Below are positions 8,029 through 17,139 of a stretch of DNA of 31,600 nt, piece after piece. The notes under the pieces were generated by a model. It ran no database searches and was not told the origin of the DNA. It was given only the letters and a program-made list of their open reading frames with translations. Both the position numbers and the translations under genes were made by a program. Source of the stretch: Tritrichomonas foetus (lineage: Eukaryota; Parabasalia; Tritrichomonadida; Tritrichomonadidae). The DNA lies in assembly GCA_001839685.1 (NCBI GenBank), contig MLAK01001139.1, forward strand, positions 1 to 31,600, given 5' to 3'. How positions within the stretch are numbered: the first letter of the stretch is position 1; every line of letters begins with the position of its first letter.

Positions 8029-11000
8029 TCAGCCAATTTGGAAGCTCTGACACTCAATGGCATATGAAAGCTTATCATTAAAATCTTTTTCACTTTGATA
8101 ATAAGGAAGATCAATAGAGTTGAAGCAAGTATGTGCCACAGGTAATCTATCTTGATCCCAAAAGTCAACAAAATGAATACTGAACAACCCACCTCTATAT
8201 TTTAATCCGCTAAATCCTTCAGCTGGTAATTGTGATGTTCCTGTAATAAATTTAATTAATTTTCTTTGTTTGTCTGTATTCCATTTTCTCACAACATTGA
8301 AAAATTGTTTGACATATAATTTATCATCATCATGATAATAAGAGTTTCTGACCCAATCAAAAATATCTATATGATCAATTCCTGCAATAATAGAAGATAA
8401 TGCATTGGTATTGATGTAGTTTCCAAGATCTTCCATTTGAATAATACTTTGAAATCCATTATGAATTGCGTCAAGTTCTTTCCTATTTTTATCAATAAAT
8501 GTATCTTTGATTAGTAATTTCACATATTCATCCTTATTTTCATTTGTAACATCAATATTACAACCATCTTCTATTAGATCTTTATTTTCAGAGTTAACAA
8601 AGGTAAATCCAATATTATTAACATCATTGTCTAGGATCCATTTTAACGAGTTATACATTTGGGTATCATATTCTGCCATATCATCTAATGATATAGGTGT
8701 ATTTAAAATCCTTTTCCAAATGAATGAAGACAATTTGGCACCCAATATTTGGTTTTGAGTTAATGTAAGAGCTATTAATTTCCCAATAAAACATAATATG
8801 TCATAATTAAAATTAGATGTATTAAATGTCATTTTATTTCTATTGGGTGTATATGAAAGAATATTTGTTTCTGATTTAATTGATTCCCAAATAGAAGTAA
8901 ACCAATCACGTTTTAATCCACCAACATCGATACCATATTCACCAAGATATCGAATGGAGATTTTTTTTTTTCAGATTTTCTTGTTTGGAATAAAAACTGG
9001 TTATATTTCGAAGGGAACTGTCTAACAATTCTTCTCGGTCAATACAAATGTCTCTATCACATGAAGAGTCAGCTGAAATTTCTAATTTTGAAAACACAAA
9101 ATCTTTATTGAAATAATCAAGTTCATTGAGGAACCAGAAATGCTCTTTCTGAATTTTAATATGATCATGAACTTCTTTAAAGCAATTAATTATCTCCATA
9201 ATATTATTGGAGATATATTCTTTTATGCTTAAATAAAAGTTGTATTCTTCTGGATTGATATCTGCTTGATAAAGTGGTAAGTGAAGAATAATTTGTTGAT
9301 AGGTTGTATTATTTACAATATTGGGCTTTAATATATTTAAAGAAAAGAATGCAAGAAGAGATTCTGATAATGTCCTGTATTTTGAAGATAATATTTTTTT
9401 CAGTATACAGAAAGTGTTATGCTTGCTGATGGTAATATTCACAAAGTCTTTAATATGTTCATATAAAGAATAAAGCAGAAATGTAGATTTCTTTGTTAAA
9501 GATGTCAAAAAATCTTTCACATTTTTCTTTTCGAAGTTATTTCTCAGATATAACACAATTTGTTCATAATTAATTGAACATGATTCTGAAATCATTGTCT
9601 TTTTAAATAACCCAAAAATAGAATAATTTGGATTTGAACAAGATAAAATCTGAGACGTATCTTTTGCAGACAATAAATAGATAAAATTATGTGGCATTAA
9701 AGTTAGTAATTTACGTCTTTCAGTTAATTTTAAGTTTTTCCACCATTTTAATAATATATTGATAATATAAGAATCTAGAAAATTGATTTGTTTAATTTTT
9801 TGAAATATTAGTTTGATTGGAACATCTAATTTCAAAAGGATGCTAAAGGCAACAAAAATTGTTGGAGAAACCGATTTCTCAAATAGATTAAGATCAAATT
9901 CATTTCTCTTGACAAGACATATTGCTAAAAGAGAAATCAAATTTTGATTTTTAATATGAATAAGTGTATTTTTAATGAGTTTTTTAGGATCCAATTTTTT
10001 TGTATCCTTAATATTACTCAATGCCATCATCAAATTAGCGTTCAGTTTTTTGGGATATTTAAATTGGTTGATTTCATAATAATTTTTGAATCTATTTTTA
10101 CCAGAAACCATCAAGCATGCAACTCCATGAAATAAATATGGATTACTTTTTGCAATGATTCCATTTTTTTGGAAATGAGAAATTTTTTCCCAGAAATCAA
10201 ACGTCATGAATTTATTGATGTTAAGTTGATTTAAGTTGATTGTTGGGGGATTTTTTTGGATATTTCTTTCGGTTAAAAGAATATTTAACGAATTTAATGC
10301 AATTCTATTAGAACTTTTCTTTTTGTAATCATTAATGTTCCTATTATTTTGGTTTCTATCTTTGGCATGTGATTCACATTTGGACGTAGTATTCTGTACT
10401 TCATCTAATAATTGAATGACAGAATAATAATAATTATATTGAAAACTATAATAATAATGGTCATTGTGTTCTACAAAGATATTTTTTTCTCTTAGATAGT
10501 CTGTTAATAGTGTTTTAGAATAGAAACCATCTGAACGTTTCACAATTTTGACAATATCGGATACTTGAGGAATAATATCATATTCCCGATACATATTTAT
10601 GATATTGTTTAGAGGATCACAAGAAAATGGTTGATTTTTCATTGAATATAATAATATTCTGTGGTGAAATTCGGAAAATAATTCCTTCGTAATAACAGAA
10701 AAATCTGTTGAAATTAATGGAAATTGGGAGATTAATCTCTTTGAATTTTTTATTTTTCTGCTCTTCCAGAAGAGGTAACATAATAAGTTATTCTTGATTG
10801 GACGAAAATAAGGACAGCAAAAACATTCAAAAACAATTTCAGCCATTTCTTTCGATACTATGAATTCATTTTTGTCAATAATAATTGGTTCATCATCTAA
10901 AAGTAGTTTCCAGATTTGATGTTCAATTGTTGTCATAAAATTTCGAAAAATTGGTGAATTCGAATACACATTCGAAAGATAAACGAAAATAAAAGCAAAA

Positions 11001-11362
11001 TGAAACTCTGATATACATTTTTGGGCAATTTCTAGAGCAGTGATTTCAAGTCTATTTAAATGATTTTTCACAAATTGTTTAATGAAGCAACAAAAAAGAT
11101 TTCTTTTCACAATCTCAGCAACAGATATTTCTTGAATGGATTGTCTTTGAAGAGGGATTTGTTTTTGATTATTGATTTCAGTTTGATTGTTAATTTGGTT
11201 TTCTTTGAATTCAGAAGTCATCACATTGAAGCATTGAAATAAATAAGCACTGATGTCATCATCCTTCTCAAAGTTAAGTAAACATCCTTCGATTAATGAA
11301 TGGAAAATGTTATCACGGTCACTGCCATTCTTTAAAATGACTTGTGGAAAAGAAATGCTCAT
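8029..11362 (-). CDS. HECT-type E3 ubiquitin ligase, frame broken at an A11 run
   Basis: The C-terminal part is a clear HECT domain: ISIRYLGEYGIDVGGLKRDW (coding near 8904-8961) opens the N-lobe, and LPVAHTCFNSIDLP near the C-terminus holds the catalytic Cys (codon 8125-8127), which takes ubiquitin from an E2 and passes it to substrate. The upstream frame (11362 to the A run at 8961-8971) ends exactly as a pre-HECT helix should, then shifts: with 11 A residues the reading stops at 8939-8941, while with 10 it would continue into the HECT domain, giving about 1110 residues. The first 800 residues are helical, Leu/Ile/Asn-rich, with no recognised domain. The frame extends upstream of 11362 without an ATG; the first ATG (11360-11362) follows an Inr, so I start there. 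It is convergent with the CK2 beta fusion gene. The break is probably a homopolymer error. Confidence 0.85.
8961..8971 (-). other. A11 homopolymer where the HECT reading frame breaks
   Basis: Eleven T on the plus strand (eleven A in the coding sense) sit exactly between the two HECT gene frames. One base fewer would restore a continuous frame. This points to an assembly or sequencing error, transcript slippage, or a real mutation. Confidence 0.85.
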
Positions 11363-11366
11363 GAGA

Positions 11367-11373
11367 AAAATGA
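11367..11373 (-). promoter_or_regulatory. Initiator (Inr) of the HECT gene
   Basis: On the minus strand the sequence reads TCATTTT with +1 A at 11371, 9 nt before the ATG at 11362. It favours that ATG over any upstream non-ATG start in the longer open frame. Confidence 0.6.
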
Positions 11374-11430
11374 ACTCAAAAAATTTTGAATATTTTCTCC
11401 ATGCCCCAAAATCATCAAAGAAAAAAATTA

Positions 11431-11448
11431 TGATCAAAATTTTGATCA
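11431..11448. repeat. Perfect 18-bp palindrome upstream of the HECT gene
   Basis: TGATCAAAATTTTGATCA is a perfect palindrome centred about 70 bp upstream of the presumed transcription start. It could bind a dimeric regulator; in AT-rich DNA chance is also possible. Confidence 0.45.
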
Positions 11449-12076
11449 GAATTTCAATAATAATGACAACTTTTTCTATGAAATATCATCAACACAATTT
11501 TCGAACACAATTTCAATCACTACTCAGTGGAATAAAATAGAATTTATTTAATAATAATATGGATTATCTACGGCAAAAACTTATGCGAACACACCTCTGA
11601 AACCTGAATTTCTTTATGGTAGTATTTCAAGCATCAACAGATAGTTTTCATTTCTTTGGTTTTTTTTTTTTTCAGTTTTTTCTTTTCAGTTAACACAGAA
11701 ATTTACAAGCAACCAAAGTAGTTTTTTCGATCATCGAAACATTTTATCTCTGAAAAATTGATTACCCTATCAGCTATATTGAAAAATTTCTGTTATCAAG
11801 AGTGTCAATATTTCACCTTCTATTTCGTAATCAGCGGCGGTTGGCTTATGTGAATACTTGATTTTACCACTTTTTATTTGACCTTTACATTATCAATTAA
11901 AAGCGGTTGCTTATGCGAATTGATTCGCATACCGCTTTTTATTTGACCTTTTCATTATCAATTAATAGCGGTTGCTTATCCTAATCAGATTCGCCTAATG
12001 CGAATCAATGCTTGATTTTTGACAATTTGAAATCGGTTTTCAGATACTCGACGAATGAGTCAATCGATATCAGTGT
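11449..12076. other. Intergenic repeat-bearing DNA left of the assembly gap
   Basis: There is no convincing gene. The stretch holds poly-T tracts (near 11658-11674), the word CTTATGCGAA at 11580 and again at 11910, and the 65-nt tandem repeat listed separately. It runs into the N gap. Confidence 0.55.
11866..11995. repeat. 65-nt tandem repeat, two full units and a partial one
   Basis: Units start at 11866 and 11931. Positions 11866-11920 and 11931-11985 agree at about 50 of 55 bases, after which the phase slips by one. A partial copy (GCGGTTGGCTTATGTGAAT) precedes at 11837-11855. Across the unit junction lies a hairpin: inner arms TATGCGAAT (11912-11920) and ATTCGCATA (11923-11931), outer arms AAAAGCGG (11899-11906) and CCGCTTTT (11932-11939). 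Such foldback units next to a gap suggest a longer collapsed repeat. Confidence 0.7.
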
Positions 12077-12469
12077 NNNNNNNNNNNNNNNNNNNNNNNN
12101 NNNNNNNNNNNNNNNNNNNNNNNNNNNNNNNNNNNNNNNNNNNNNNNNNNNNNNNNNNNNNNNNNNNNNNNNNNNNNNNNNNNNNNNNNNNNNNNNNNNN
12201 NNNNNNNNNNNNNNNNNNNNNNNNNNNNNNNNNNNNNNNNNNNNNNNNNNNNNNNNNNNNNNNNNNNNNNNNNNNNNNNNNNNNNNNNNNNNNNNNNNNN
12301 NNNNNNNNNNNNNNNNNNNNNNNNNNNNNNNNNNNNNNNNNNNNNNNNNNNNNNNNNNNNNNNNNNNNNNNNNNNNNNNNNNNNNNNNNNNNNNNNNNNN
12401 NNNNNNNNNNNNNNNNNNNNNNNNNNNNNNNNNNNNNNNNNNNNNNNNNNNNNNNNNNNNNNNNNNNNN
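12077..12469. other. Assembly gap of 393 N
   Basis: The sequence is unknown here. Open frames running through the N run are artefacts. Confidence 0.99.
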
Positions 12470-12516
12470 ACATTTCGTACAAAATCACACCGAGAAACTG
12501 CCTTAAGAATTTTACA

Positions 12517-12535
12517 AGATGTGTATAAGAGACAG
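12517..12535 (+). other. Nextera/Tn5 mosaic-end adapter sequence
   Basis: AGATGTGTATAAGAGACAG is identical to the 19-base Tn5 mosaic end used in Nextera libraries. It lies 47 bases right of the gap and directly before a tandem repeat. It is best read as untrimmed library adapter kept in the assembly, so the junctions around it should not be trusted. Confidence 0.93.
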
Positions 12536-12635
12536 ATGAAACATTCAGTCGTGATGAAACATTCAGTCGTGATGAAACATTCAGTCGTGATGAAACATTC
12601 AGTCGTGATGAAACATTCAGTCGTGATGAAACATT
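12535..12635 (+). repeat. 18-nt tandem repeat, five full copies plus a partial
   Basis: GATGAAACATTCAGTCGT occurs in five exact head-to-tail copies (12535, 12553, 12571, 12589, 12607), followed by a partial copy to about 12635. There is no spacer between copies, so it is not a CRISPR array. The first base coincides with the last base of the adapter, so copy number or position may be artefactual. Confidence 0.9.
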
Positions 12636-12990
12636 GGAAATGAAAATTATGCTTGTACTATATCATAATTAAAGTCCATGATTATTTGATTATGAATGTC
12701 ACAACAGTCTTAATTTATTTGATAAATATATGTTACCTCCGTTCATTAATGTTGACAATTAAGGAATTAACCATGATTTCATAGAAAATCAAATAAAATT
12801 ATTTATTTTGAAATATCTTATCATACGTTTTTGTTTATGTTTCTTTTTATTTTATCTTAGTAAGTTACAAGCATACAGTTTTTCTGTATTATACACAATG
12901 AAAAGTAATAATAATAAGAAAAATGATGAGAAAAAAAAAAAAATAATAAAGTGTTTGTTTTATTATTTATTGATGTTCAAATCACCATTT

Positions 12991-13006
12991 CTGAATGTTT
13001 CATCAC
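12991..13006 (-). repeat. Inverted copy of the 18-nt repeat unit
   Basis: CTGAATGTTTCATCAC is the exact reverse complement of 16 bases spanning a junction of the tandem unit (GTGATGAAACATTCAG). It lies about 360 bp to the right, so the two could be ends of one inverted-repeat element. Confidence 0.6.
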
Positions 13007-13055
13007 AACCGAATGTTAAGTCATTTCTTAATGTGAAAGTTATATGTACGGGGGG

Positions 13056-13078
13056 TTTGGGGGGCGGAGCCCCCCAAA
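13056..13078. repeat. GC-rich hairpin in AT-rich DNA
   Basis: TTTGGGGGGC (13056-13065) and GCCCCCCAAA (13069-13078) are perfect arms around a GGA loop, preceded by a further G6 run. The composition is quite unlike its surroundings. It resembles the short G-rich palindromes scattered in some protist and bacterial intergenic regions. It could act as a transcript-end hairpin, a G-quadruplex or a mobile repeat. Confidence 0.75.
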
Positions 13079-13402
13079 ATTTTTGAACTTTTCCTTATGG
13101 TAGTAATTTGCAGGCATTACGGTAAGTTATGGCTGTAGGATTATCTCTTAAGAATAAAATTTAATTCTCCTTTTACGCTTATTTCATTTTCATAATTATT
13201 GTTTGTTTGTTGCCATTTTTGAATTTGATTGAAAATTTTTTAAAAATAAAAGCGTTTGGAAAGTTGATCAATGGTCAAATTCTGTTATTCAAATCATTAA
13301 AAATCTTTACTTTTTGAATATCCTGTACTTTTTTATTACGATAACAAATATAAAATCGGTTGAAAACTTTTACGATTACAAATTTTCAAAGAATTCAGAA
13401 GA

Positions 13403-13410
13403 TCACTTTT
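13403..13410 (+). promoter_or_regulatory. Initiator-like TCACTTTT upstream of the lipase gene
   Basis: TCACTTTT fits TCAYWW and lies 9 nt before the ATG at 13414 (presumed +1 A at 13405), which opens a 13-codon ORF rather than the main gene. The main ATG is 63 nt from the presumed +1. Confidence 0.5.
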
Positions 13411-13413
13411 CTA

Positions 13414-13455
13414 ATGATTATAGACCAATTAGCTTATCAAAAATCAACTGTTTGA
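13414..13455 (+). other. Upstream ORF of 13 codons before the lipase gene
   Basis: ATG at 13414 opens a 13-codon frame ending in TGA at 13453-13455, in the same frame as the lipase ORF and 12 nt before its ATG. It follows a good Inr. It may be a regulatory uORF, or the stop may be a sequence error hiding a longer N-terminus. Confidence 0.4.
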
Positions 13456-13467
13456 TATCAAAGGTTT

Positions 13468-16194
13468 ATGCCCAAACCTTGCTGTAGTATTGACTATGAA
13501 GCGCCACCATTCGATTTAGAAATCTCAAAAAAATATTACAGCAACTTGTTTTCAAATCGCGACCCAAAACAGTTTTCCATCTCCATCGATAATAAAAATT
13601 ATGAATTTCGCCAAAAAATCTCCAAAAAAGACGGTTTGAATTACATCGTTAAAGTACAAAGCAGTAGTATTGATAACAACATTGAGGATGTTGAGCAAGA
13701 CGAATCTGATTACAATCACAGCGATAATAATTATTCTCATTCACATCACTCATCAAGCACTCAAAATAGTGATAATTCTGATGATATAATTGTTGATAAA
13801 AACGAACAAGAAAATTGTGAACTTTTAAGGAGAATTTTTTTATTCGAAACAATTTCAATAAATAATGATAATTATCAATTTTTAAATGAAGTTGCACAAA
13901 TTCTGGAACTTTCAGAATTAAAAGAAGCAACTTCAAATTTTTATTATGTGAAAAAATCACCAAAATCATTTTTCTTGCATGTTTGGACAAATATTTTCGG
14001 GTTTATAAGCAAACTTGGCCTTTTAGGTCGAGTATTAACTTCCTTTTGGGATTTAACAGGACCAACAATGATTATTTGTATTTTTTTAAACATTTTAATT
14101 CTTTTTGTCACGATGTCTTTGCTTACATTGAAAGATTATATGGCCGCTTTCTTCTGCATTGTTATTCCTTTCCTTATTTACTCGTTGTATTTTCCGAATA
14201 TTGTTTGTATTTCTATAATTGAGGCTTTACAACGAAATATTTTCAAAAAGAAAACATTTTTTTATTCACATCAAAAATTAGTTTCTGCATTTATTAGAAT
14301 CGTCTTGAAAAAAGACAATTTCCCAAAATATTTCAATTTGGGACAATACCATGATTTCATCCATGGATTACTATTTCTTGTTTTTGTATGTGGATTTTTA
14401 GCAATGGTGATGAATCAATTTGGTTCTCGTTTTTTAGATGTCTGGCTTCAGATTTTCTGTTTTTACATACCAATCATTCGTTATGTACTTTTAGACCTTT
14501 TATATTTGATCCACTCTTTTTCATCATTATTTGATGGGCCAAGGAAGCAATATAAAGAGTTAAATGATTTTGATGATCCTTACCTTTGCACTTTTTATTT
14601 ACGTGACAGAAATTGGATCAATTTAATTTTCAATAAAACTGGTAAAAGATCAACATCAGTAATTCTCAAAATGATTTTTTCAAAAACTACTTTTTCATTT
14701 TTGGCAGCTTTAGCAGTTATTATTTATATGATTTGTGCAGAAACTAGAATGAATTCTGCACAGGTATGTATAATGATTTTCATTTTTATATGTGGGATAC
14801 TGGTTTTATCAACAAGAATTACATTTCCTTTCTTTTGGGCTAAGAAAATTGGATTTAGAAAGATGACTGAAGGAAAATTAAAAGAAATGAGAGAATCACT
14901 AAACAGAAAAAATGTTGAGGACAAAGAAATAATGAAATGGCATGAAAATGCTACAGTATGGAGCAGGAAATACACATATTTAAGATGGTCAAGCATTATA
15001 ATGACAATTCTGACAGTTGTATTTATTGTTGTTCTAACAGCAATGGGAATTTCATCAGCAATTGAAACTTCAAATCAAGATTCACCTTCTTTTGACTCTG
15101 CTAACTATTCCACAAACTCAGAATATTCCCAAAATAATACCCAAGAAAATCAGACAGTTATTGACAAATTAAGAAAGAATGATGAACATCATTCACATCA
15201 ACATTCATCAACAACAACATCTCCTTCTTCCACTTCATATTCTTCTTTTGATTCAGGTTCAATGTTTAGGAAAAATAGAAAATTGATGTTTGATAGACAG
15301 ACTTTGTTTAGGAAATCAACATCACCAACTTGTTTCATCCAAGTGAAAGGTATTGACTTATTAGAAGTGATAGCAATTTCCCAACTCACTAATTATAATT
15401 CCTATATCAACGGAAAATATGATTTAATGATTAAACATTTTCTCTCGAAACGAGAATTTGAGTTTGTTGATACTCCATTTATTCATGATAAATCTTTTCT
15501 ATCTGCAATGTCATTAATTAAAATAAAAGATCCGAAACTCTCTATTTTTGTAATAAGAGGTACAGTCAATACACAAGATATAATTGCAGATGCAGAAATT
15601 TGGTTTGCATCAGTGATGATTAACATAATTATTCCATTGGTTCCTTTTGTTGAAATTTACAGTGATCGAACAATTGAACTTGTTGGAATTGTGACTAATG
15701 TTCCTAGATATGCATTCAAGCAATTTTCACTTGTTGAAGAATATAAGAGGCGATTTCTTGACTATATAAATAATTACATTTCAAATAAACTTGAACCTGA
15801 TGAAGATATATTGATTACTGGTCATTCATTGGGTGGCGGTCTAGCAAAGATTATTTCATTGGAAACTGGTATTCAAGCAGTTGCTAACAGTGGACCAGGT
15901 GTTAGAGCTATTGGTGCTTTCTATAAAAACGAGTCTTTGAATAATGTTAAATATTCTATCATTGATATTATTCCAGGTGAAGACTTGGTTGCAAGAGTTG
16001 ATTTACCAATTGGAACACAAATTGATGTGCCTTGTAGAAGAGGTCTTATATGTCATGATGCAAGAAGAACAATGTGTCAAATTGCAGCACTATGTGATGA
16101 AATGGATAATTATAGAGGATGGTGCGAAACACTTTTCGATAATGAAACTATCGCAGAAATGATAAGGCAGGGAAATCCTGTTAACATACGTTAA
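13468..16194 (+). CDS. Multi-pass membrane protein with class 3 lipase domain
   Basis: This 908-residue protein has an N-terminal cytosolic-looking region (1-165) with a Ser/His/Asn-rich patch (80-105). About seven hydrophobic segments follow (roughly 200-220, 225-248, 299-317, 325-347, 405-425, 431-450, 508-530), then a Ser/His/Asn-rich linker (535-620) and a lipase_3 domain (about 625-880). The domain shows the oxyanion-side RGT (697-699), the nucleophile elbow GHSLGGG with S787, Asp D839 in PGEDLVARVD and His H863 in CHDARR, so the Ser-Asp-His triad looks complete. It is expected to cleave an ester bond in an acyl lipid at a membrane; substrate and compartment cannot be read. The layout recalls diacylglycerol lipases (membrane helices then a lipase domain), but with more helices. 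The start is the first ATG after an in-frame stop at 13453. Confidence 0.88.
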   Translation: MPKPCCSIDYEAPPFDLEISKKYYSNLFSNRDPKQFSISIDNKNYEFRQKISKKDGLNYIVKVQSSSIDNNIEDVEQDESDYNHSDNNYSHSHHSSSTQNSDNSDDIIVDKNEQENCELLRRIFLFETISINNDNYQFLNEVAQILELSELKEATSNFYYVKKSPKSFFLHVWTNIFGFISKLGLLGRVLTSFWDLTGPTMIICIFLNILILFVTMSLLTLKDYMAAFFCIVIPFLIYSLYFPNIVCISIIEALQRNIFKKKTFFYSHQKLVSAFIRIVLKKDNFPKYFNLGQYHDFIHGLLFLVFVCGFLAMVMNQFGSRFLDVWLQIFCFYIPIIRYVLLDLLYLIHSFSSLFDGPRKQYKELNDFDDPYLCTFYLRDRNWINLIFNKTGKRSTSVILKMIFSKTTFSFLAALAVIIYMICAETRMNSAQVCIMIFIFICGILVLSTRITFPFFWAKKIGFRKMTEGKLKEMRESLNRKNVEDKEIMKWHENATVWSRKYTYLRWSSIIMTILTVVFIVVLTAMGISSAIETSNQDSPSFDSANYSTNSEYSQNNTQENQTVIDKLRKNDEHHSHQHSSTTTSPSSTSYSSFDSGSMFRKNRKLMFDRQTLFRKSTSPTCFIQVKGIDLLEVIAISQLTNYNSYINGKYDLMIKHFLSKREFEFVDTPFIHDKSFLSAMSLIKIKDPKLSIFVIRGTVNTQDIIADAEIWFASVMINIIIPLVPFVEIYSDRTIELVGIVTNVPRYAFKQFSLVEEYKRRFLDYINNYISNKLEPDEDILITGHSLGGGLAKIISLETGIQAVANSGPGVRAIGAFYKNESLNNVKYSIIDIIPGEDLVARVDLPIGTQIDVPCRRGLICHDARRTMCQIAALCDEMDNYRGWCETLFDNETIAEMIRQGNPVNIR

Positions 16195-16809
16195 CTTATT
16201 TGAATGTTATTATATTTTTTGTATATTAAATATGTTATATAATTATAATTAATTTTTTTGTTTAATTATTCATAAAAGATGAGCATTTTCGCATCGAAAA
16301 AAAGGAATCAGTATTGATAAATAATAAAGTTTATTTTTATTATTTCACAAAAAATAATGAACAAAATGATTAAACACCAGCTAAGATGAGTATTAAAAAT
16401 ATGTCAACAATGTTTTCATTGTTTGTGAAGTATTTCGATTGAAAATAAACAATAATAAACCAAAAAAAAGTCAGAATGGTATAATTTCTGGGTTCCAATA
16501 TAATTTTAACAATCATATATTGGTGGAACAATCAATATCATTTGATATTTGTTCATTTCAATCACCAAATTTTTTGCCTCAAAGGTCATTTTGATGTTCT
16601 CAAATTTTGAATTGGGCTATGCCAAATGGCTGTTTGCTAATTTTTACCTATGTTATTTAATTTCTCTTGAAATCCAACCCTACTATCTTATTCTCGATTT
16701 TGGGCAATTGTGAAATAGTATTCAATAATTAAATCATCATAGAAAATAATTCAAAACCATTTTTCTTTGAAAATTGAAAATGCTTTTGAATCTTTAAATT
16801 AGTTATCAA
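16195..16809. other. AT-rich intergenic DNA
   Basis: There is no gene or RNA I can support. A short imperfect foldback, AATATCA-tt-TGATATT, lies near 16535-16550. Confidence 0.55.
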
Positions 16810-17139
16810 ATGAGTAGAACGAAAGGGAGTACTGCCGGCAGGAGACGCTCCAAAAATTTACGTTCTGTTCTATCAGAAAGGGAGATAACAAAGAGCCTGT
16901 TAGAGAGTTTTGATGTGTATGGAAGTCGAGGCTATAAATTATTACAAAAGATGAATGGACATGACTTGACATCAAATTCGTTAATATGTCTGGCCAATTC
17001 CCTTTCAGATTTGTTAGGAATAGAGTCACCTTCGAGAAATTACAAAAGATCTCACATCTTAATGATTAAATGGTTTGATGAAAATTACGACAAAATAGAA
17101 CCTTGTTCTAGCATGATAAGCTTGAAATTTGTTGAATAA
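16810..17139 (+). CDS. Small basic protein of unknown function
   Basis: The frame codes 109 residues. It starts with a basic, Ser/Gly/Arg-rich segment (MSRTKGSTAGRRRSKNLR) and continues with a helical, soluble-looking body containing LLESFDVYGSRGYKLLQKM (31-49) and RSHILMIKWFDENYDKIEP (79-97). I do not recognise the family. The basic head and compact size would suit a small nucleic-acid-binding or nuclear protein, but that is only a guess. The codon and base composition is clearly richer in G and C than the flanking DNA, and the stop is followed by AAAA, giving the TAAA that trichomonads use near transcript ends; both favour a real gene. No clean Inr is seen directly before the ATG. Confidence 0.6.
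   Translation: MSRTKGSTAGRRRSKNLRSVLSEREITKSLLESFDVYGSRGYKLLQKMNGHDLTSNSLICLANSLSDLLGIESPSRNYKRSHILMIKWFDENYDKIEPCSSMISLKFVE

Noticed and set aside
11363..11437. N-terminal extension of the HECT protein from an upstream TTG
   Set aside because: The upstream frame has no ATG before a stop at about 11486-11488, while an Inr lies 9 nt before the ATG at 11362.
12012..12528. Open frames spanning the gap
   Set aside because: They are made almost entirely of N and carry no information.
12535..12635. Possible CRISPR array
   Set aside because: Repeats are 18 nt and directly adjacent, with no spacers, in a eukaryotic setting beside an adapter artefact.
12808..13086. Open frame of 92 codons on the plus strand
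   Set aside because: Low-complexity Phe/Leu/Lys/Asn sequence that ends by reading through the GC-rich hairpin; no start signal.
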